From contig JACVTC010000073.1 in the NCBI GenBank assembly GCA_016946835.1, positions 239,501-303,500 on the forward strand: DNA of 64,000 nucleotides, in the 5' to 3' direction. Below, one piece after another: positions 36,925 to 52,960 of this stretch (position 1 is its first letter; each line of letters starts with the position of its first letter). The position numbers and the translations under genes are program-made. Origin of the DNA: Neocallimastix lanati (nom. inval.). Its lineage: Eukaryota; Neocallimastigomycota; Neocallimastigomycetes; Neocallimastigales; Neocallimastigaceae. The notes beneath the pieces are model-generated. The model was not told where the DNA came from. It was given only the letters and a program-made list of their open reading frames with translations, and made no database searches.

Positions 36925-37876
36925 CTATTTTATAATAAATTTTAATGATTAAAAGATACATTTAGTTATTAAAAAATAATTATTAACACAATAAAAATAA
37001 AATAAATTTATTAATACATATATATATATTTATTTAATTATAATTTTTATTTGCTCTTAAAGTCTTATTTTTTTTTTAAATAAAAAAGACATTCTGTTTC
37101 ATTGTTATAATTTTTATTTTAAATTAATATTCATTAATTATAATCTTCATTTCATTTCTTTAAGTTTTTTTTATTTTTTTTTTCTTTTTTAATTTTTTTT
37201 TTTTATTATTTATTTTATCTATTTATTTGTTGTTAATTATTCCTTAATATTTTTCATTTCATTTTTATATATAGAATTGTGATATACTTTAATATTTTGT
37301 TGTTAAAAATAATATTACTGTAATTTTTAAAAAAGTTATTGTTATATTTATTTTTTTTTAAATATTATTTAATAGTGTCTTTATTTATTTATTTATTTTA
37401 TGTAATGCCTTTTTCTTTTAGTAAAATTAGGAATTCATTTACTTTTCTATTCATTTAAGTATTTTCATATATTTTTTTTTTAAATAAAAGTATATAAATT
37501 CACTTATTTTTCTATTTATTCAATTAATAATATTATTTTTATTATATATTTATACTAACATTTTGTATTATTTTTATTTTACTTATATAAAATAAATTAT
37601 TAAAAGTTCAAAAAAAAATTTATAAACTTCAATTTCTCTATTTATTTTTAAAAAAAAAAAGAATTCTATGTTTAAAAGAATAAATAATTAAAGAAATTTT
37701 TTTAAACTGTATAAATTTTAAATATATTAGGATAATAGAATAAAAAATTTTTAATAATTATTTTAATAATTATGTATTAACTTAGTTATTACAAATAAAT
37801 TCATTTCATTCCTTAAAATTTTTTTGATAATTATCATTAATTATTAATTTGTTTTATTTGCATTTCAAAAATTTCA

Positions 37877-37982
37877 TTAATAATATGAATAATAATTATA
37901 TATGAATAATTATATATGAATAATAATATGAATAATAATTATATATGAATAATTATATATGAATAATAATATGAATAATAAT
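37877..37982. repeat. 40-nt tandem repeat
   Basis: A unit made of AATAATATGAATAATAATTA followed by TATATGAATAATTATATATG is repeated about two and a half times. Confidence 0.85.
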
Positions 37983-38807
37983 TAGAATAATTTTAATAAA
38001 AAATTTAATTAGTTAATATTTAAAATTTAAAAATTATTTTATTTTAATATTTATTTTTAAAAAAAAAAAAAAAAATTAAAATAAATTTTAAAATATAAAT
38101 AATCTTATTATAATAGAAAATTAAAAATTATAAATAATAATATCATGAATAAATGAATAAAATTAAAATTAAAAAATAATAAAATGTTAAATGTAATAAA
38201 TATAGTGACATATATATTACAATATATTAAAAAGTAAAAAGCTTCATCATGATATTTTTAATTAAATAATTCATCTTTTCTATATATTCAAATAATATTG
38301 AATTTTATAATAATTTTGAAAAAATAATATAATAATATATTAATAATAAAATTAATTATTGCTATGAATATAAAATTAAAATAAAATTTTTTTTTTTTTT
38401 TTTAAATATTTAAATATTAACAAAAAAACAATAATTAGAAAGATAATCTTATCTATAGTATGGCAATTTATTTAATTATTTAGAGTAATTTCTAATATTA
38501 ATATAATTCTATTGTTTATTATAATTATTATAATTAATTCCAAATTCTATTATCATTACAATTAACGAAATAAAAAAAAAAAAAAAAAAAAAAAAAAACT
38601 AAAATTTATTATTATTTTTATTATTATTAAACGCTAAAAACTGGTAGGATTAATTGTTAAAACATTTTTTTTATATTATTACTATTTTACAAATTAGTAA
38701 ATATTACCTAAAATTTAGCCTTATAATATAATTTGAATTTGTAAATTTTAAAATTATTAAATATTCTAAAAATATATATTTAATTATTAATTAAAATAAT
38801 ATTCATT

Positions 38808-38861
<54 letters not shown>

Positions 38862-39951
38862 GCTATTAATAATTTATCATGTCACATCTATAAGTTTTAT
38901 ATCAATAATTGTTAAATCGACTGTATAGAATATGCCAAATATTTTACTTTATGAAAATTTTATTTTTATTAGGAATTTTATTATTATATAATATATTATT
39001 TTAAAATAAATTAGTATTTCATAATAGATTTGATAATGATTTTTATTATAAAAATAATATACATAATATAATTGTTATATATTTTCATTTTATGTTAATG
39101 TTTTATTTTTTTTTGTTGTTTAAAAAAAAAATAAAATTGAAACATTATGAATAAATTATAAAATATATTCCTATAATTGAAATTATATTGAATTTTCCAT
39201 ATTTTTAAATAATTAATATACAAACAGGAAATCATAATTAAAGTTTCTCATAAACTTATCTTCAGATAAATGTTTATACATTGTTAAAAATTAATATAGT
39301 AATCCTTTATATTCAGGAAAAATTTTATATGGAAAAAAAAAAATAAAATAAATAATAATTCATCAAAGTGATATTATTTATAATCTATGAGTTTATAAAA
39401 AAGATATTATATTTTATTTTTTCTTTTATTTTTCTTTTATTTTATTTTAACTTAATTTTTATATTATTTTATTATTATTATTATTTATTACATTATTATT
39501 ATTTATTACTTTTTTATTTTTATTATATTATCACTATTATTATTATTATTATTTATTACTTAAAATATGAATTTTTTCAAATTTATACTTATTGATATTA
39601 CTTTTTAGTATATTGAAATTTATTATTTTTTAAAGTATTGAAATTTATTCTATATTGAAGTTTTAAAACATATAAATACTAAATAAGATAAATTAATTAT
39701 ATTTATTTCATTATAAATAACTTTCATAAGAATTTTTAAGAAGCCCTTCTTTCTCCCCCTCAAAAAAAAAAAAAATAGAAATAACAAAAATAAAAAACAT
39801 TAGCCTTATTAGTATTAAATTTGTAAATTATGTATGTTTCATTTTGTTTTATTATTATTAAATATATAAATTATTTAAATAAAAAACCAAAGGAAAAAAC
39901 AAACTCTAAAAATTATTAAAATCCTATCTTAGCATATGTAAGTTTACAATT

Positions 39952-39995
<44 letters not shown>

Positions 39996-40054
39996 ACTTA
40001 AAGATTAAAATTTAATTTGTAACAATAAAAATTATAACTTTAATTTTTAAACAA

Positions 40055-40055
<1 letters not shown>

Positions 40056-40118
<63 letters not shown>

Positions 40119-40120
40119 AA
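40056..40120. repeat. (AAAT)n microsatellite
   Basis: About 16 AAAT units without interruption. Confidence 0.95.
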
Positions 40121-41792
40121 TTTTAATATAATTAGTTTTAATAACTATATATTTATTATATATTTTTCAATTATTTAAATATTTACATAATTTTTTAAAT
40201 CATTAATTTATATGATTTTTATATAATAATAATATTTATATGTAATAAAAAATAGGTATTTTTTTAAAAATCTTTTTTTATTTTGGTTATATCATTAATT
40301 AATGTATACGTTTTGTATTAAATCAATGTAATTACGATGTAATATTACTATTATCTCAATTATTGTAGTAGGGATATAAATTTATTAAAATAATATTCTA
40401 ATTATATATATTAATTTATAAAATAAATATTAAAATTGCTATAATTGCTAACCATTTATTTTTTAAGAAAAATGTTATTAAAAAACAAAAAATTTACTTA
40501 TTTTTTATTATTATGTTATTATAATTATTTATTATTTAATAAAAATTAATATAGTAATATTATAATACTTTGAACATTAATTTTAATCTAATATAATATT
40601 ATACAATGTTTCATTGTAACTTTTAAGCCAATGAAATGCCCATTTAATGAATTGCTTTTTTTTAGGAAAAAAGAATTAAAAAGAATATACAAAAAAAATA
40701 TGATTTGGTAGTTATATTTATTAATTTTTATATATTTTTACTTTTAATTTAATTTAAATTATTAATAAATTAATGTTATAATGTTACACATTAATTACTA
40801 TACTTTCTATACTTTTTATTTTTAATTATTAAACTATATGAAACCTTTTTTTTTTTTTTTTAAATAAATTATGTATTATAAAATTATATTATTGTAATGA
40901 AAATTATGGTTAATATACATTATTTTAAAATAATAGATATATACTATATACAATAATTACCAATATTATATCTATATATCAAATAAATATAAATTACATA
41001 AATATATTAAAAGACAAAAGGAGTAAATAGTTTAAGGATATATTTTTATAGTAATAACTAAATATTATTTTAAAGCTAAATATATAACCAATTTTTATTT
41101 ATATAGTATTGATAAATTATTTTTAATATTATATTTATAATATCTATATTTATTGTTTTGAAAAAAAAAAAGTACACAATTAAAAAGATTAAAAAAATGT
41201 GAAATTTATTATTATTTAAAATACAAATATTCCATATATGTATATATGAATGATTATAAGTTTTTTTTTGATTCAATATTTAATAAAGTTTGAGTCATAA
41301 TAATATATATATTTATTTATATTAAAATATTATTTAAAATATACTAAAAAAATAAAAAAGCTTGTAATACGTCAATCAGTAAACTTTATTTTATATTATT
41401 TTCAATAATTAAGGATTGAACCAAATATTTATATATATAGAATATATTATTTTTATTATTTTTATATATTTAAATATTATATAAATTAATATATTATATA
41501 TTCTTTTAATTAATATTTATATTTTATTAAATTGTCCTTGGTAATTTATAACAATTATCTATTGTTATATATAAATTTTTAAATGTACAATAAGGTATGG
41601 TGTTAAAGATAAAAAGAATATTAATTTATAATAAATAGTGTTTTAGATAATATATTTATATTGTATTCCTTTAATTTTTCCTATTGTAAGGATGATATAT
41701 ACCAAAAAGAGAATAATTGTTAATAAATATTAATTATTAATAAAATAAAACTATATTGTTATAATTAATCTTATTAATTATAAATAATTTTA

Positions 41793-41793
41793 A

Positions 41794-41872
<79 letters not shown>

Positions 41873-41874
41873 AT
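41793..41874. repeat. (AAAT)n microsatellite
   Basis: About 20 AAAT units without interruption. Confidence 0.95.
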
Positions 41875-43231
41875 TAAAAATTATTCTTATATTAAATATT
41901 TTAAAAAAATTTTTTTATATATTTTTTAATTTTTTTAATAATAAATAAAAATCACTTGGTTAAACCTTAAAATACAAGAATTTTAAACAGTTAAATACTT
42001 TTTAATTTTCTTTTTTATTATATTATATTATTTTTTTTTTATTTTTTAAAATAAAAAATAAATCATTATAATAATAGTAAACCAAAAACAAAAAACATTT
42101 GAAATAAATTCATTTTTAAAAGGCATATATAATTACAAAATGAAATAAATATATACATTAATATATTCAAAAAAAAAAATAAATAAATAAATAATTATAA
42201 AATAATACTAAGAAAGTCCAAAAATACAAAAGTACATTTAAATTGTTATTATATAATAACTATAGATACATCTAATTTTGATGTTATAGAATAACATATT
42301 CTTGATTTAGTATTAAGTTTTATATCAATCTATAAGATAATTATATCAATATAAGAATAAAGTATTTATAAGTATTATAATAACTATTATTCTTTTTTTA
42401 GTATATACCTTTTTTTATCTTATTATTTGTTACTTAATTTTATTTATTTATTTTTTTTTTTTATAAAAAAAAAAAAAACAAATATACAAGGAAATAAAAT
42501 AATATCAATGGATAAAATAAAATAAAACAAAATTGTGAAATTATTTATAAATAATTAATTCAAATTAATATATTTGAAGTCATTAATATACCAATAAAAG
42601 AAATTTAAAAGGAAATTTTAAAAAAAAAATAAGAAAAAAAGCTTATAAATTTTTAATTAATATTGATTAAAATATAATTACAGAATTTATATATTACTTT
42701 ATATAATAAAACAAGATAAAACAATTTCTTTATATTTGTTACAAAACGATTTATAATTATAATAGCATAAATAGATTTAATTATTTATTATTTCTATTTA
42801 AATATTACTATAATAAATATTTCTGTATTATTCAATTTATAATCTTTCTTTTTTTTTTTTTTTTTTTTTATTTACCTATAAAAAAAAAAAAAAAAAAAGC
42901 AAGAAATAATTTAATATTTCGAAGATATTATTAGAAATTAAGATGCTTAAATAATTAATATTTTATTTTATTATTATAGAAAGCCAAACAAAAATATTAT
43001 TTTTTTTTCCTTTAATAAATTAAATTCATTATAAATAATTCTTTGTGTTTATCATTAAACAAAGTTACTTTGAAAGAAAACACAACAAAAATTATCTCAT
43101 TTTTATTTATCTATAATTATAAATATATATTACTAAAAAATAATTTAATTATTTTTTTAAAATAACCAAAAAATCATTTTTATATTAAATTTAATAAAAA
43201 TATTAAATAAATTAAATGCATATAATAGAAA

Positions 43232-45080
43232 ATGGTAGACGAAAGTAAAATTAACAATTATTTAATATACGGAGCAATAGTTCTTTTAATAACACTAATA
43301 CTGATAGTTTGTTGTATTAGTATAGAATATTATAAACGTAAGGTTAAGCGTTTAAAGTTAGAGTTATATAGAGAAACAAAATTAAAAGAAAATCAATTAA
43401 ATTCCAAAAATGCCTCTATAGTAACAACAAATTATAATTATCCTTCGTTTATGACAACTCCAAGTATTAAAAAGGGTTCTTACATTGAAAATTACAATTA
43501 TGATGATGATGAAATGGCATCTTTCTCAAATTATACCTCTAATAAGAAGGATAAAATGAGTTATATTAGTGAAGGGATGGGTGACATTCAAGAAAAATCA
43601 AGAGATAAGTACCAAAGTTTATATAGCATAAATGCCACTATTCATAGTGCTCATAGTGCAAAACCATCTTATTCTTATTATCCTTTAGCTAGTCCACAAG
43701 AATTATCTCAAATGAATCAACAAGAATCAAATTCATATCAAATAAAAAATTCATTATCACCTTATCGTAATAGTAATAGCAATGTTTTATATTATGATGA
43801 AATTACAAATAACGATACAAATTTAAATAGTCAAGTAGATACTATTACTACAATTTCAACTTCAACTACAACTATTACTACAAATACTAATATGAATAGT
43901 ATATATGCCATGGCATTGACTCCAGGGTCTGATACAAACATTACCAATAAAAGTAATAGATCAACTTTAATAGGAAATACATCCAATGTTAGAAATTATT
44001 TATCTCATCCCCAACCTTTACCAAAATCTCATGATAAATTAAGAATTAATACTTTAAACTTAAAACCTATTCATTCAGGTTTAAAAACTTCACCAAACAA
44101 TAGTCATACCCCAAATACTAATCATACACCAAATTCAAAACCATCATCGACACCAAAACATAGACTTTTAAATTTCCCAAACAATAGTTCGTTCATTCAA
44201 GATCAAAGTAATAATAATAATATTGATACTACACAGGAAATATCTTCGGTTTTCACTACAAAACCAATATCCACAACTATGATAACAACTTCAACAACAG
44301 CAGTGACACAAACGTCAAGTTATGGTCATTATGCTGTTGATGATGCAGTAGTTGATAACAAAAGAATTTCATTGATTCAAAGTCAAGAAAAATATACTCA
44401 GAGTCCAAAAAATTCTTCACCAAGAGCATCTTTAATAATTGATCCATCTACTGAAATTGAATATAAGTCTTTATCTAATCATGATAGTAAAAATGATTCT
44501 TCAAAGAAAAAAGCAAAGAATCGTCATTCATATACTGAACAATTAAGACCTGTTCTTACTAATATTAGTTTAGATGATTTAAAGGAAGCTAATAATGCAC
44601 TTAGTCATTCAGCTAAAAAATTATCATCAGATAAAATAAAAGTAATTAAAGTTAGAAAGCATCTATCTTATACTGAACAATTAACACCAGTATTATCTGA
44701 TAAAAGAAATTCAGTTCTTTCTGAACATAGATTATCATCAGTTGATAAATCAAAGTATCGATATAGTACACAAAGTATTCAAAGTATACATAATGTTGTG
44801 GATGAAGAATTAGTTTCACCAAGGCCTATTAGTTTAATTTCGAGTCAACGTCTTTCAATTATGACATCAGAAATGGAGGAACAATTAAATCATTTAACTT
44901 CTTCGGAATCATCTCAAGAAAATATTGAGGTTCCATCTGAAGATGAAATTATAAATGATAATAATAAAAAAAATGAAATAGAAGAAGAAAATGAAAAAAA
45001 AAATAAAAATGGAACATTAGAAATGGATGAATTGAGCAGTACTACCACTAATAATAATAATAATGATGATGAGAATAATG

Positions 45081-45124
<44 letters not shown>

Positions 45125-47178
45125 CCTTTATGGAATGTAGATCATGAATTAAAATTAAAAGAAAATAGTAATAAACCATCTACAGCTTTAGATCGTGTTT
45201 CATTACTTATTGGTCGTTTAGAAAATTCAGTTTCTTTAAATTCAAGATCTCCATTAAGTTCAAAAACTGAAAATAATAATAGAGGAATTGATAATTTAAA
45301 ACTTAATATTCAACAATTTTCATCTTATTCAATATCAGATGAAAATAATGAATCTAATATTAATAATGGTAATGATGCTATTAATACTATTTATAATGAA
45401 GGTATTAATAAAAAAATATCATTTAGTAATAAAGATAATAATAAAAGTGAAGATTCTAATAAAAATATTGAACGTTCCTCTCGTTATTATTCGAAACAAA
45501 GACTCTCTTTAATTTCAAATTATTCTGAAGTATCTGAACATAATAATAATAATAATTCACATGGAGGAGGAATATTGAATCTATTTAAGAAATCATCAAA
45601 ATCTACTGTAAACTCATCGTCAACATCATCTAATTCACATTCTCCAAATTCATATCAAAAAAGAAGATCAATATCACCTCTTTCTGTAAATAATAAAAAT
45701 TCATTTATTCATTCTCCATTGGATACGGACACGTCTCCTATAAAGAATAGTAAAAAAGAAGAAGATGATGATATTAAAATGAAAGGAAGGATTAATACAA
45801 GTTTTTCAAACACATCTCTTTTAGTAGAGGAAGGTGAAGGTTGTACAGATGATAGAAAATATTTAATCCTTAATGACGAAAATGAATCAAATAAGAATGC
45901 ATTATCTGTTTCTTCATCTTCATTATCTCGATCTATTTACATGGATATTAGAAAAGATGGATCCTCTATTCGTAGTACAAATGATTCGGAACATGGTACA
46001 GATAATTTTAATTCTAAAAGAAAACCAAATTTATCAGATCTTTATAACTTTTTTGAAGTAAAACCTTCTAAAAGTAAAAAAAGAAAGGGTCATTCTTCAG
46101 AAAGTAGTAGTAATGTTCATCATAAGGAAACAATGAAATTTGAAGAAGTTTCAGAGTCAGAGTCCAATCAGTTATCAAGAAATTATGGTCATTATGATAG
46201 TGATAGTTTTACCACCGATAGAACAAGTCATGAATCTAAGAAACATTCCTTCATTAGTAATAATAGTAATTTTAATTCTAATTTTGATTATAGCACCAGC
46301 TCTTCCATATCACAAAAATATTCAAAGAGTGGTGAAGGCAATAAGGATAGAATACAAAGAGAAAAGGAAAAATTTTATAAGGATAATAATTCTATTAGTG
46401 TATATAGTAATGTTAGTGGGCAAATGGTAAAAAATACTGCTCTTTCGTTATATTCTAATCATAGTAATGGTGATAATAGTCAATATCAGAATGAAAATTT
46501 AAATCTAAAATTTATAAATAATAGTATTAATGGTTCAGTGAATTTTAACAATGATAGTTTTGATACTAATGATGATTTTGATATAATTTCAAATGGTTAT
46601 GTTGTAGATGTTGGTGACAGACAAGAAAAAGCTCATGACTTTAATGTTAATGAAATGAATGAACTTCGTTTTATTGATAGAAGAAATATTTATTCTACAG
46701 GTCAACCAATAAAACCACCCAAATCTCAACGTCGTCATTTATATTCTCCTACAGGTAATTCGCAAAATCGTTTAACACCAACATTAAAAGATGAAGATAT
46801 TCATTCTAATTCTAGTGCATCATTAAACTTTGCTGAAATTCAGAAATATCAGAATGCGTCAATGCCTATGTCATTAGATAAATATAAAAATTATTATTAT
46901 CAAAACTCATTTACTTCCCCTCAGAATAGTGGTCATGATGAAAATGTTAAAGAAATGAATGAGAATCAAGATGTAAATACTTCTTTTAGTAGTAAGAGTC
47001 AATCATTATTAGCACATTCTATATCAGAGCATTCCTCACAGGTTAATACTTCATTTCAATCCGTAAATGCATCATCCTTTGGAAAACCGGTTTTAAATAG
47101 TCCTACTAGTGGTACATTTATAAATACATATACAAATGCTACAATAAATGCTAATACTATAGGAAACTTTTATACCAT

Positions 47179-47209
<31 letters not shown>

Positions 47210-47269
47210 TATAATAAAAATTATAGTCATGGAATGAATGATAATGATTTTAATGATAATGATAATGAT

Positions 47270-47304
<35 letters not shown>

Positions 47305-49453
47305 TGATGATGATGAAGATGATGATGATAATAGTAATAATAATAATAATAATAATGATAATAATAATAATGATGACAATGATGATAATAATTATAATGT
47401 CCATAATACAAGTGGAATAAGAATACCATCCCTATCTATATCTTCTAAATTAGGTTTAAGTGATCAAGGTACTAATGATATAGATTCTAATAAAATTAAT
47501 ATGAAGAAATCAACACCAGAATTATGGAAAACTCCTTCATTTAAATCATCTACTTCAGTGATATCCTACTCTTCTTCAAATTATTCTTCAGATTTGAAAG
47601 ATAATGAAACAGAGAAACTTCCACAACGTGTTAAAGATAGTGTACCTAAAAGATCACAATACTCATCACAACATGAACATAAAAGATCTTCGTCTTCCCA
47701 TAGAAAAAGAAAACATTCAGGATCTGCACATCATAGTTTAAATCATAGTATACCTATCTTAAATAATAAAGAAAAAGGAATAGTAGGTGATTTGGAAACT
47801 GAAGGTTCACTTTCATTAACTCTTTATAGTCCATCTCAGAATATAAAGCAAAATGAAAATAAAAGTCCATTAGCGGCAACGTCATCTTCACAAGTGCTCA
47901 CCCAAAACACAGAAATATCTGAATCAAATACCATTTCACCTTTATTACATAAGAAGAATAAGAAGGATGATGATCAAGATAATATTGGTAATCATAACAT
48001 GAATATAACTGTTAATCATCTCATTTTAGATATGAATATTAATAACGATATTAAAGGTTTTCGTAATTATAGTCCAGAAAGTTTAGATAGTGCAAAAACA
48101 TTGAATAATTCACAAATTAATAATAATATGGATAAAAATGATTTTATGAAAAATAGAGGTAAAGAACAAGAAAATAAAAACTTTAAATCTTCCTCACCTT
48201 TTTCAAATGTAAATAGTCAATTTGTTATAGAGGAAAAAGGTGAAGTAAAAGATCCTTCTTTATATTCAAAATATTCTTACTCTAGTAATGAATCAACTGT
48301 ACCTTTATTACGTGATATTATTTCAGATTCCTTACTACAAATGCAATCTAAAAAGCTTCAACCTATTCGAGGTAAAGTACATATCCTTAAAGATCCTTCT
48401 TCACCAAATGTTTCCCCAAAAGCATCACCTGTACAATCCCTTAAATTCATAAGCGCTACATCGAATGATTATTCACAACGATCTAATAACACTATGTCTA
48501 CATTGTGTCAAACTGATAGTATATCTGAAAGGAAAATTATAAAAATTAATCAAGAGGATATAAGAGATAAAGGTAAAGAAAAATTAGAAGATAATGAAAA
48601 TGAAAATCAAGATGAAGACATTAATAGTATTGATGGTGATAGTGGTAGTGATAGTAGTAGTGATAATGATAAAGATGATAAAAATAATATTGTAACTACT
48701 TCATCATATCAAACAATTCCATCTTTTATTTTCACGGAAAGATCAGAAGATGAAAATGAAGATAATTCTATTTCTACAAAACCTATTCAAGCACGAACAA
48801 TTAGTCCACAATTTATGTCTGTCAGTCAAGAGTCTGATTCAAATATAAGTGTCGGTTCTAATACAGTAGGTTTAGTATCAAAGACGAAAAAGGAATATGA
48901 TATACTTTATAATAATAATAATAGTATTTCATCGTTATTAAAATCATATTCTAATAAAAGGAAATATCTTGGTTCTGGAATCACTTCTTCAATATACTCA
49001 AAGAATAATCTTCTTTCATCACAAAATATTAAAAGAAAATCATCACCTCTTTCATTTACTAACTCTAATATGGTAAGAAATAATTATTCACCATTAAGTA
49101 AGATTGAAGAGGATGGAAATATGGAACAAAACTTCATAGTTTCATCATCTTCTTATATTCATATACCAGTGGAAGGTAATGAAGGTAATAATGATTTATC
49201 AGTAGGAACTGATACCAGCAGAACATCACAATCTACAATAACTGAATATAAAAATAATATACCAAATGCTACTGATCAAAGTGCTTTATCGACATCTAGT
49301 GATAATGAATTTGATGATGAAGAAATTTTTTCAGTAGATATAAATTTAATTTCTCAAGATGATGCTTCTACGTATAATAGTCCATATTTATTCCCTATTG
49401 TTACACCACCAAATTATGAGCAACTTTTCAAGGATCAATCCTATAGGTTATAA
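43232..49453 (+). CDS. Giant single-pass membrane protein, 2073 aa, low complexity
   Basis: Intronless frame starting at ATG 43232. Residues 11-31 form one hydrophobic helix (LIYGAIVLLITLILIVCCIS) with an acidic residue before it and YYKRKVKRLK after it. By the positive-inside rule the short N-terminus faces out or into the lumen and over 2000 residues face the cytosol. The rest is Ser/Asn/Asp-rich, with poly-Asn and Asp/Asn runs (about 620-640 and 1345-1390) and many SP and TP sites suggesting phosphorylation. A short motif recurs: HSYTEQLRPVL near residue 433 and LSYTEQLTPVL near 479. The C-terminus (FPIVTPPNYEQLF) is less repetitive and may bind a partner. No enzyme domain is visible. It may be a fungal cell-surface or septum/polarity scaffold, but that is only a guess. 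Confidence 0.88.
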
Positions 49454-49957
49454 GTTTAATTTTATTTTTTGTTTTGTTTTATTATTATTATTATTATAAT
49501 TATTTTAAAAATGAATATTACATAATGATAATAAGAATAATAAAAAAATAGATAATAATAATAATAATAATAAAAAGAAAATAAATAAATAAATTAATAA
49601 ATAAATAAAAAAAAAATTAAATTTTTTAAAATAGAAACTACAAAATATAGAAATATTAACAATTATATATTAATTAATTATATATAAATAAATAAAAAAG
49701 TGATAATAATAATTATAATCATTTTTAATTATAAAATTTAAAATAAAAATGATTATAAAAGCATTTATAATTTGATATAAAAAAACTGAAAGAAAAATAA
49801 AAAAATCTAAATATAAAAAATAAAAATTAAAAATGAAAAAGAAAATAATAAATAATATAAATATTTTATTGTTTATATATATAAATAGTAATATAAAATT
49901 TTGGATATGTATAATTTTATTACATTTTTAATTGAATATATTGTGTAATTAAAATAA

Positions 49958-50000
<43 letters not shown>

Positions 50001-50054
50001 AGTAAAAATAAATTGCAAATAACAAATAAATAAACAAAAAAAATAAAAAAAAAA

Positions 50055-50102
<48 letters not shown>

Positions 50103-50134
50103 CTTTTTTCTTTTTCTTTTTCTTTTTCTTTATA

Positions 50135-50173
<39 letters not shown>

Positions 50174-50539
50174 AATATATATAAAGTTTTTATTATAAGT
50201 TTTAATTTTTTATTTTCATAGTATAGAAAATCGTAAAATGTCACATTTCACATTGTGACGTATTACAAAATGTGGCGTTTGAAATTATTAATAATAATGT
50301 CAAAGTAAGCTCTGAATAAAAATAAAATAATTATTATTTATATTTAATTATAATAATATATTTTCTTTTACTTTTTTTTTTTTTTTTTTTTTTTTAAAGT
50401 CATAATTATCAAATTGAAACTAATTAAATGTAATATAATAATGGGAATTTATATATATATATGATTTAAATATATATATGATTTTTATTTTATTTACTTA
50501 TTTGTTAAATATTGTATACATTGTATACACATGTAGATA

Positions 50540-50579
<40 letters not shown>

Positions 50580-50586
50580 TTTATAT

Positions 50587-50617
<31 letters not shown>

Positions 50618-51259
50618 TTTTCTTAAAATAACTTTATACTTCTTTCTTTTATATTATTATTAGTAATAGTAGTATTGTGTTTCCTTCTTTTTCTATTTCA
50701 TCATTGTAATTTATTTATTTACAATTTTCTTAATATCTTTAATAGATTAACAATATATAACAATTTTTTAATGTTTAAATTATGTTTTGTTTTATATAAT
50801 TATAATAATAAAAATAATAATAATAATAAAATAAAGAAAAATATAAATAAAAATAAAAATAAAAAAATAAAAAAATAAAATAAAATAAAATAAAAAAATA
50901 CTTATATATATATATAAAAATAAATAATATAAAAATAAATTTTTTCAAAAAAAAAAAAAAAAAAAAAAAAAAAGTTAATAGGATAGTTAATATATATATA
51001 TATATATAAGTAATTTGATTTATTTAATGGTTTAATGGTTTAAATTTCAGATATTTGTTTGAGATTAAATAATAATGAAAGAATTTTTTTTTTTTTTTTT
51101 TTTTTTTAAATATGTATATATATATATTGTTAAAAGTTTTTATCATATATTATAAGATTCAATATGAAACATATTTTTTATGAATTTTTTTTTTTTTTTT
51201 TTTATTTAAATATATATATATATATTATTGATTTTCATATTCTTTCATTAATTATATAT
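49454..51259. other. Intergenic DNA
   Basis: A/T-rich with poly-A at 49964-49992, poly-T at 50091-50102 and 50141-50169, and (TTTA)n near 50586-50620. A 45-nt piece at 50236-50280 (TGTCACATTTCACATTGTGA, then AAAATGTGGCGTTT) resembles the GTGGC-bearing MITE-like repeats. No gene seen. Confidence 0.6.
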
Positions 51260-51331
51260 TTAATTTTGTGCAGCAGATCCTGGAATTAAATCTTTACGCA
51301 TAGCGTATGCATCCTTTAAATTTTAATTTTA

Positions 51332-51364
<33 letters not shown>

Positions 51365-51621
51365 ATAGAATAAAATAAAAAAGAAAAAAGCAATATATAT
51401 AATATATTATAATTAAAAAAAAAATTATATATTTAGGAATTAATATTTTTATATTTTTTATATTATTATTATTCATTAGTTTTATAATTATTAGAATAGG
51501 GTAATGTAAACTTACTTCACCATCAGCATAATATTTCTTTTCAATATCTTTAACACTTTTTATTATTATTATTATTATTAGTAGTAGTATTTGAAAAAAG
51601 AAGAAAAGAGAAAGAAAATCC

Positions 51622-51681
<60 letters not shown>

Positions 51682-51925
51682 TAGATATATATATATTTAA
51701 TTAAATAAAATTATATAAATATTATTAATATAAATTCATTATATATATATTAAATACTTCTTTATTAAATTGATAAATATTTACTCAAATTTCATAGTTT
51801 CTTTATATAAATGTAAAGCAGCTCTATTACTTTTTCTAACATGTAATGAAACAAATTGGGCATCAAAAACTTCAGCCATAGCTTTTTCTAAAAATTACAA
51901 AGTTATATATACATTAATTTTAATA

Positions 51926-51956
<31 letters not shown>

Positions 51957-52220
51957 TATATACAAATTTTAATATAATTACGAGATTGAGTCATTAATCT
52001 ACTAGCAAGACCTAAACGACGGTAAGACCTTAAAACAGATAAAGAAGTAATATGACCATGTGGAGGTTCAGACTGATCTTCTTCCCTATTATTTTATTTT
52101 TTTTTTTTTTTTTATTAAATTATATAAAATTTTATATTATATATTATTATTTTATAAATAAATATATTACATAATTTTTGAATATTTATATTCATTTTCC
52201 TCCTTCTTTAGTTTATTTCA

Positions 52221-52267
<47 letters not shown>

Positions 52268-52890
52268 TATATATATATAAATTTAATGAAAAATATTTCT
52301 TAAATTTTGATAATTATTTGATATTACATATCATTAATTAGAATAATTAGAATATTAAAATATAACTTAATTTCATAAAACTTCTTCCATTCATTCTATA
52401 CTTAAAGAAATTAATTGCAATTGTTTATATTTCTTATTATTCACCATTTACATAGATTTAATAAAGTGATTATTTATATATGTTTTTTTAATTTATATTA
52501 ATTAATATATTGTAATTATCTTTTCATTCTTTTAATTAAATATTGTATAATATATTATTTTGTAGATTGCTGAATTAAAGGCTATTAATATATAAAAAAA
52601 AAAAAAAACACATTTTACTATCATTTTTTTTTAATTTACATTTTAGCTAAAACATATCCGACAATTCTTCCTTGATGATCTTCAGCAACAAAAGATAATT
52701 GAGGCCAAGTAACTTCATGGTATATATAATATTTCATTTGGTAATTTTCTGGAAGATTCCATAAATTACAATTTTGCATTTGCATTAAATCTTCAACTAT
52801 ATATTTAATAATTATTACAAATGTATATTCATGGAGATAGAGAAAATTTATGAAATTAATATCATCATTCATGAATATATATATGTGAAA

Positions 52891-52960
<70 letters not shown>

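Larger units (their letters stand above)
36925..43231. other. Long gene-poor A/T region
   Basis: About 6.3 kb. The missing first exon of the SNARE gene should lie at its left end. It contains a tandem repeat at about 37877-37982, (TA)n at 39958-39980, (AAAT)n at 40056-40120 and 41793-41874, and poly-A runs at 38574-38598 and 38814-38860. No other gene is supported. Confidence 0.65.

Noticed and set aside
37440-37455. ATGAATAGAAA|GTAAAT as a certain first exon of the SNARE gene
   Set aside because: Phase fits, but such short ATG...GTAAAT strings are common by chance in A/T DNA; kept only as an alternative in the SNARE entry.
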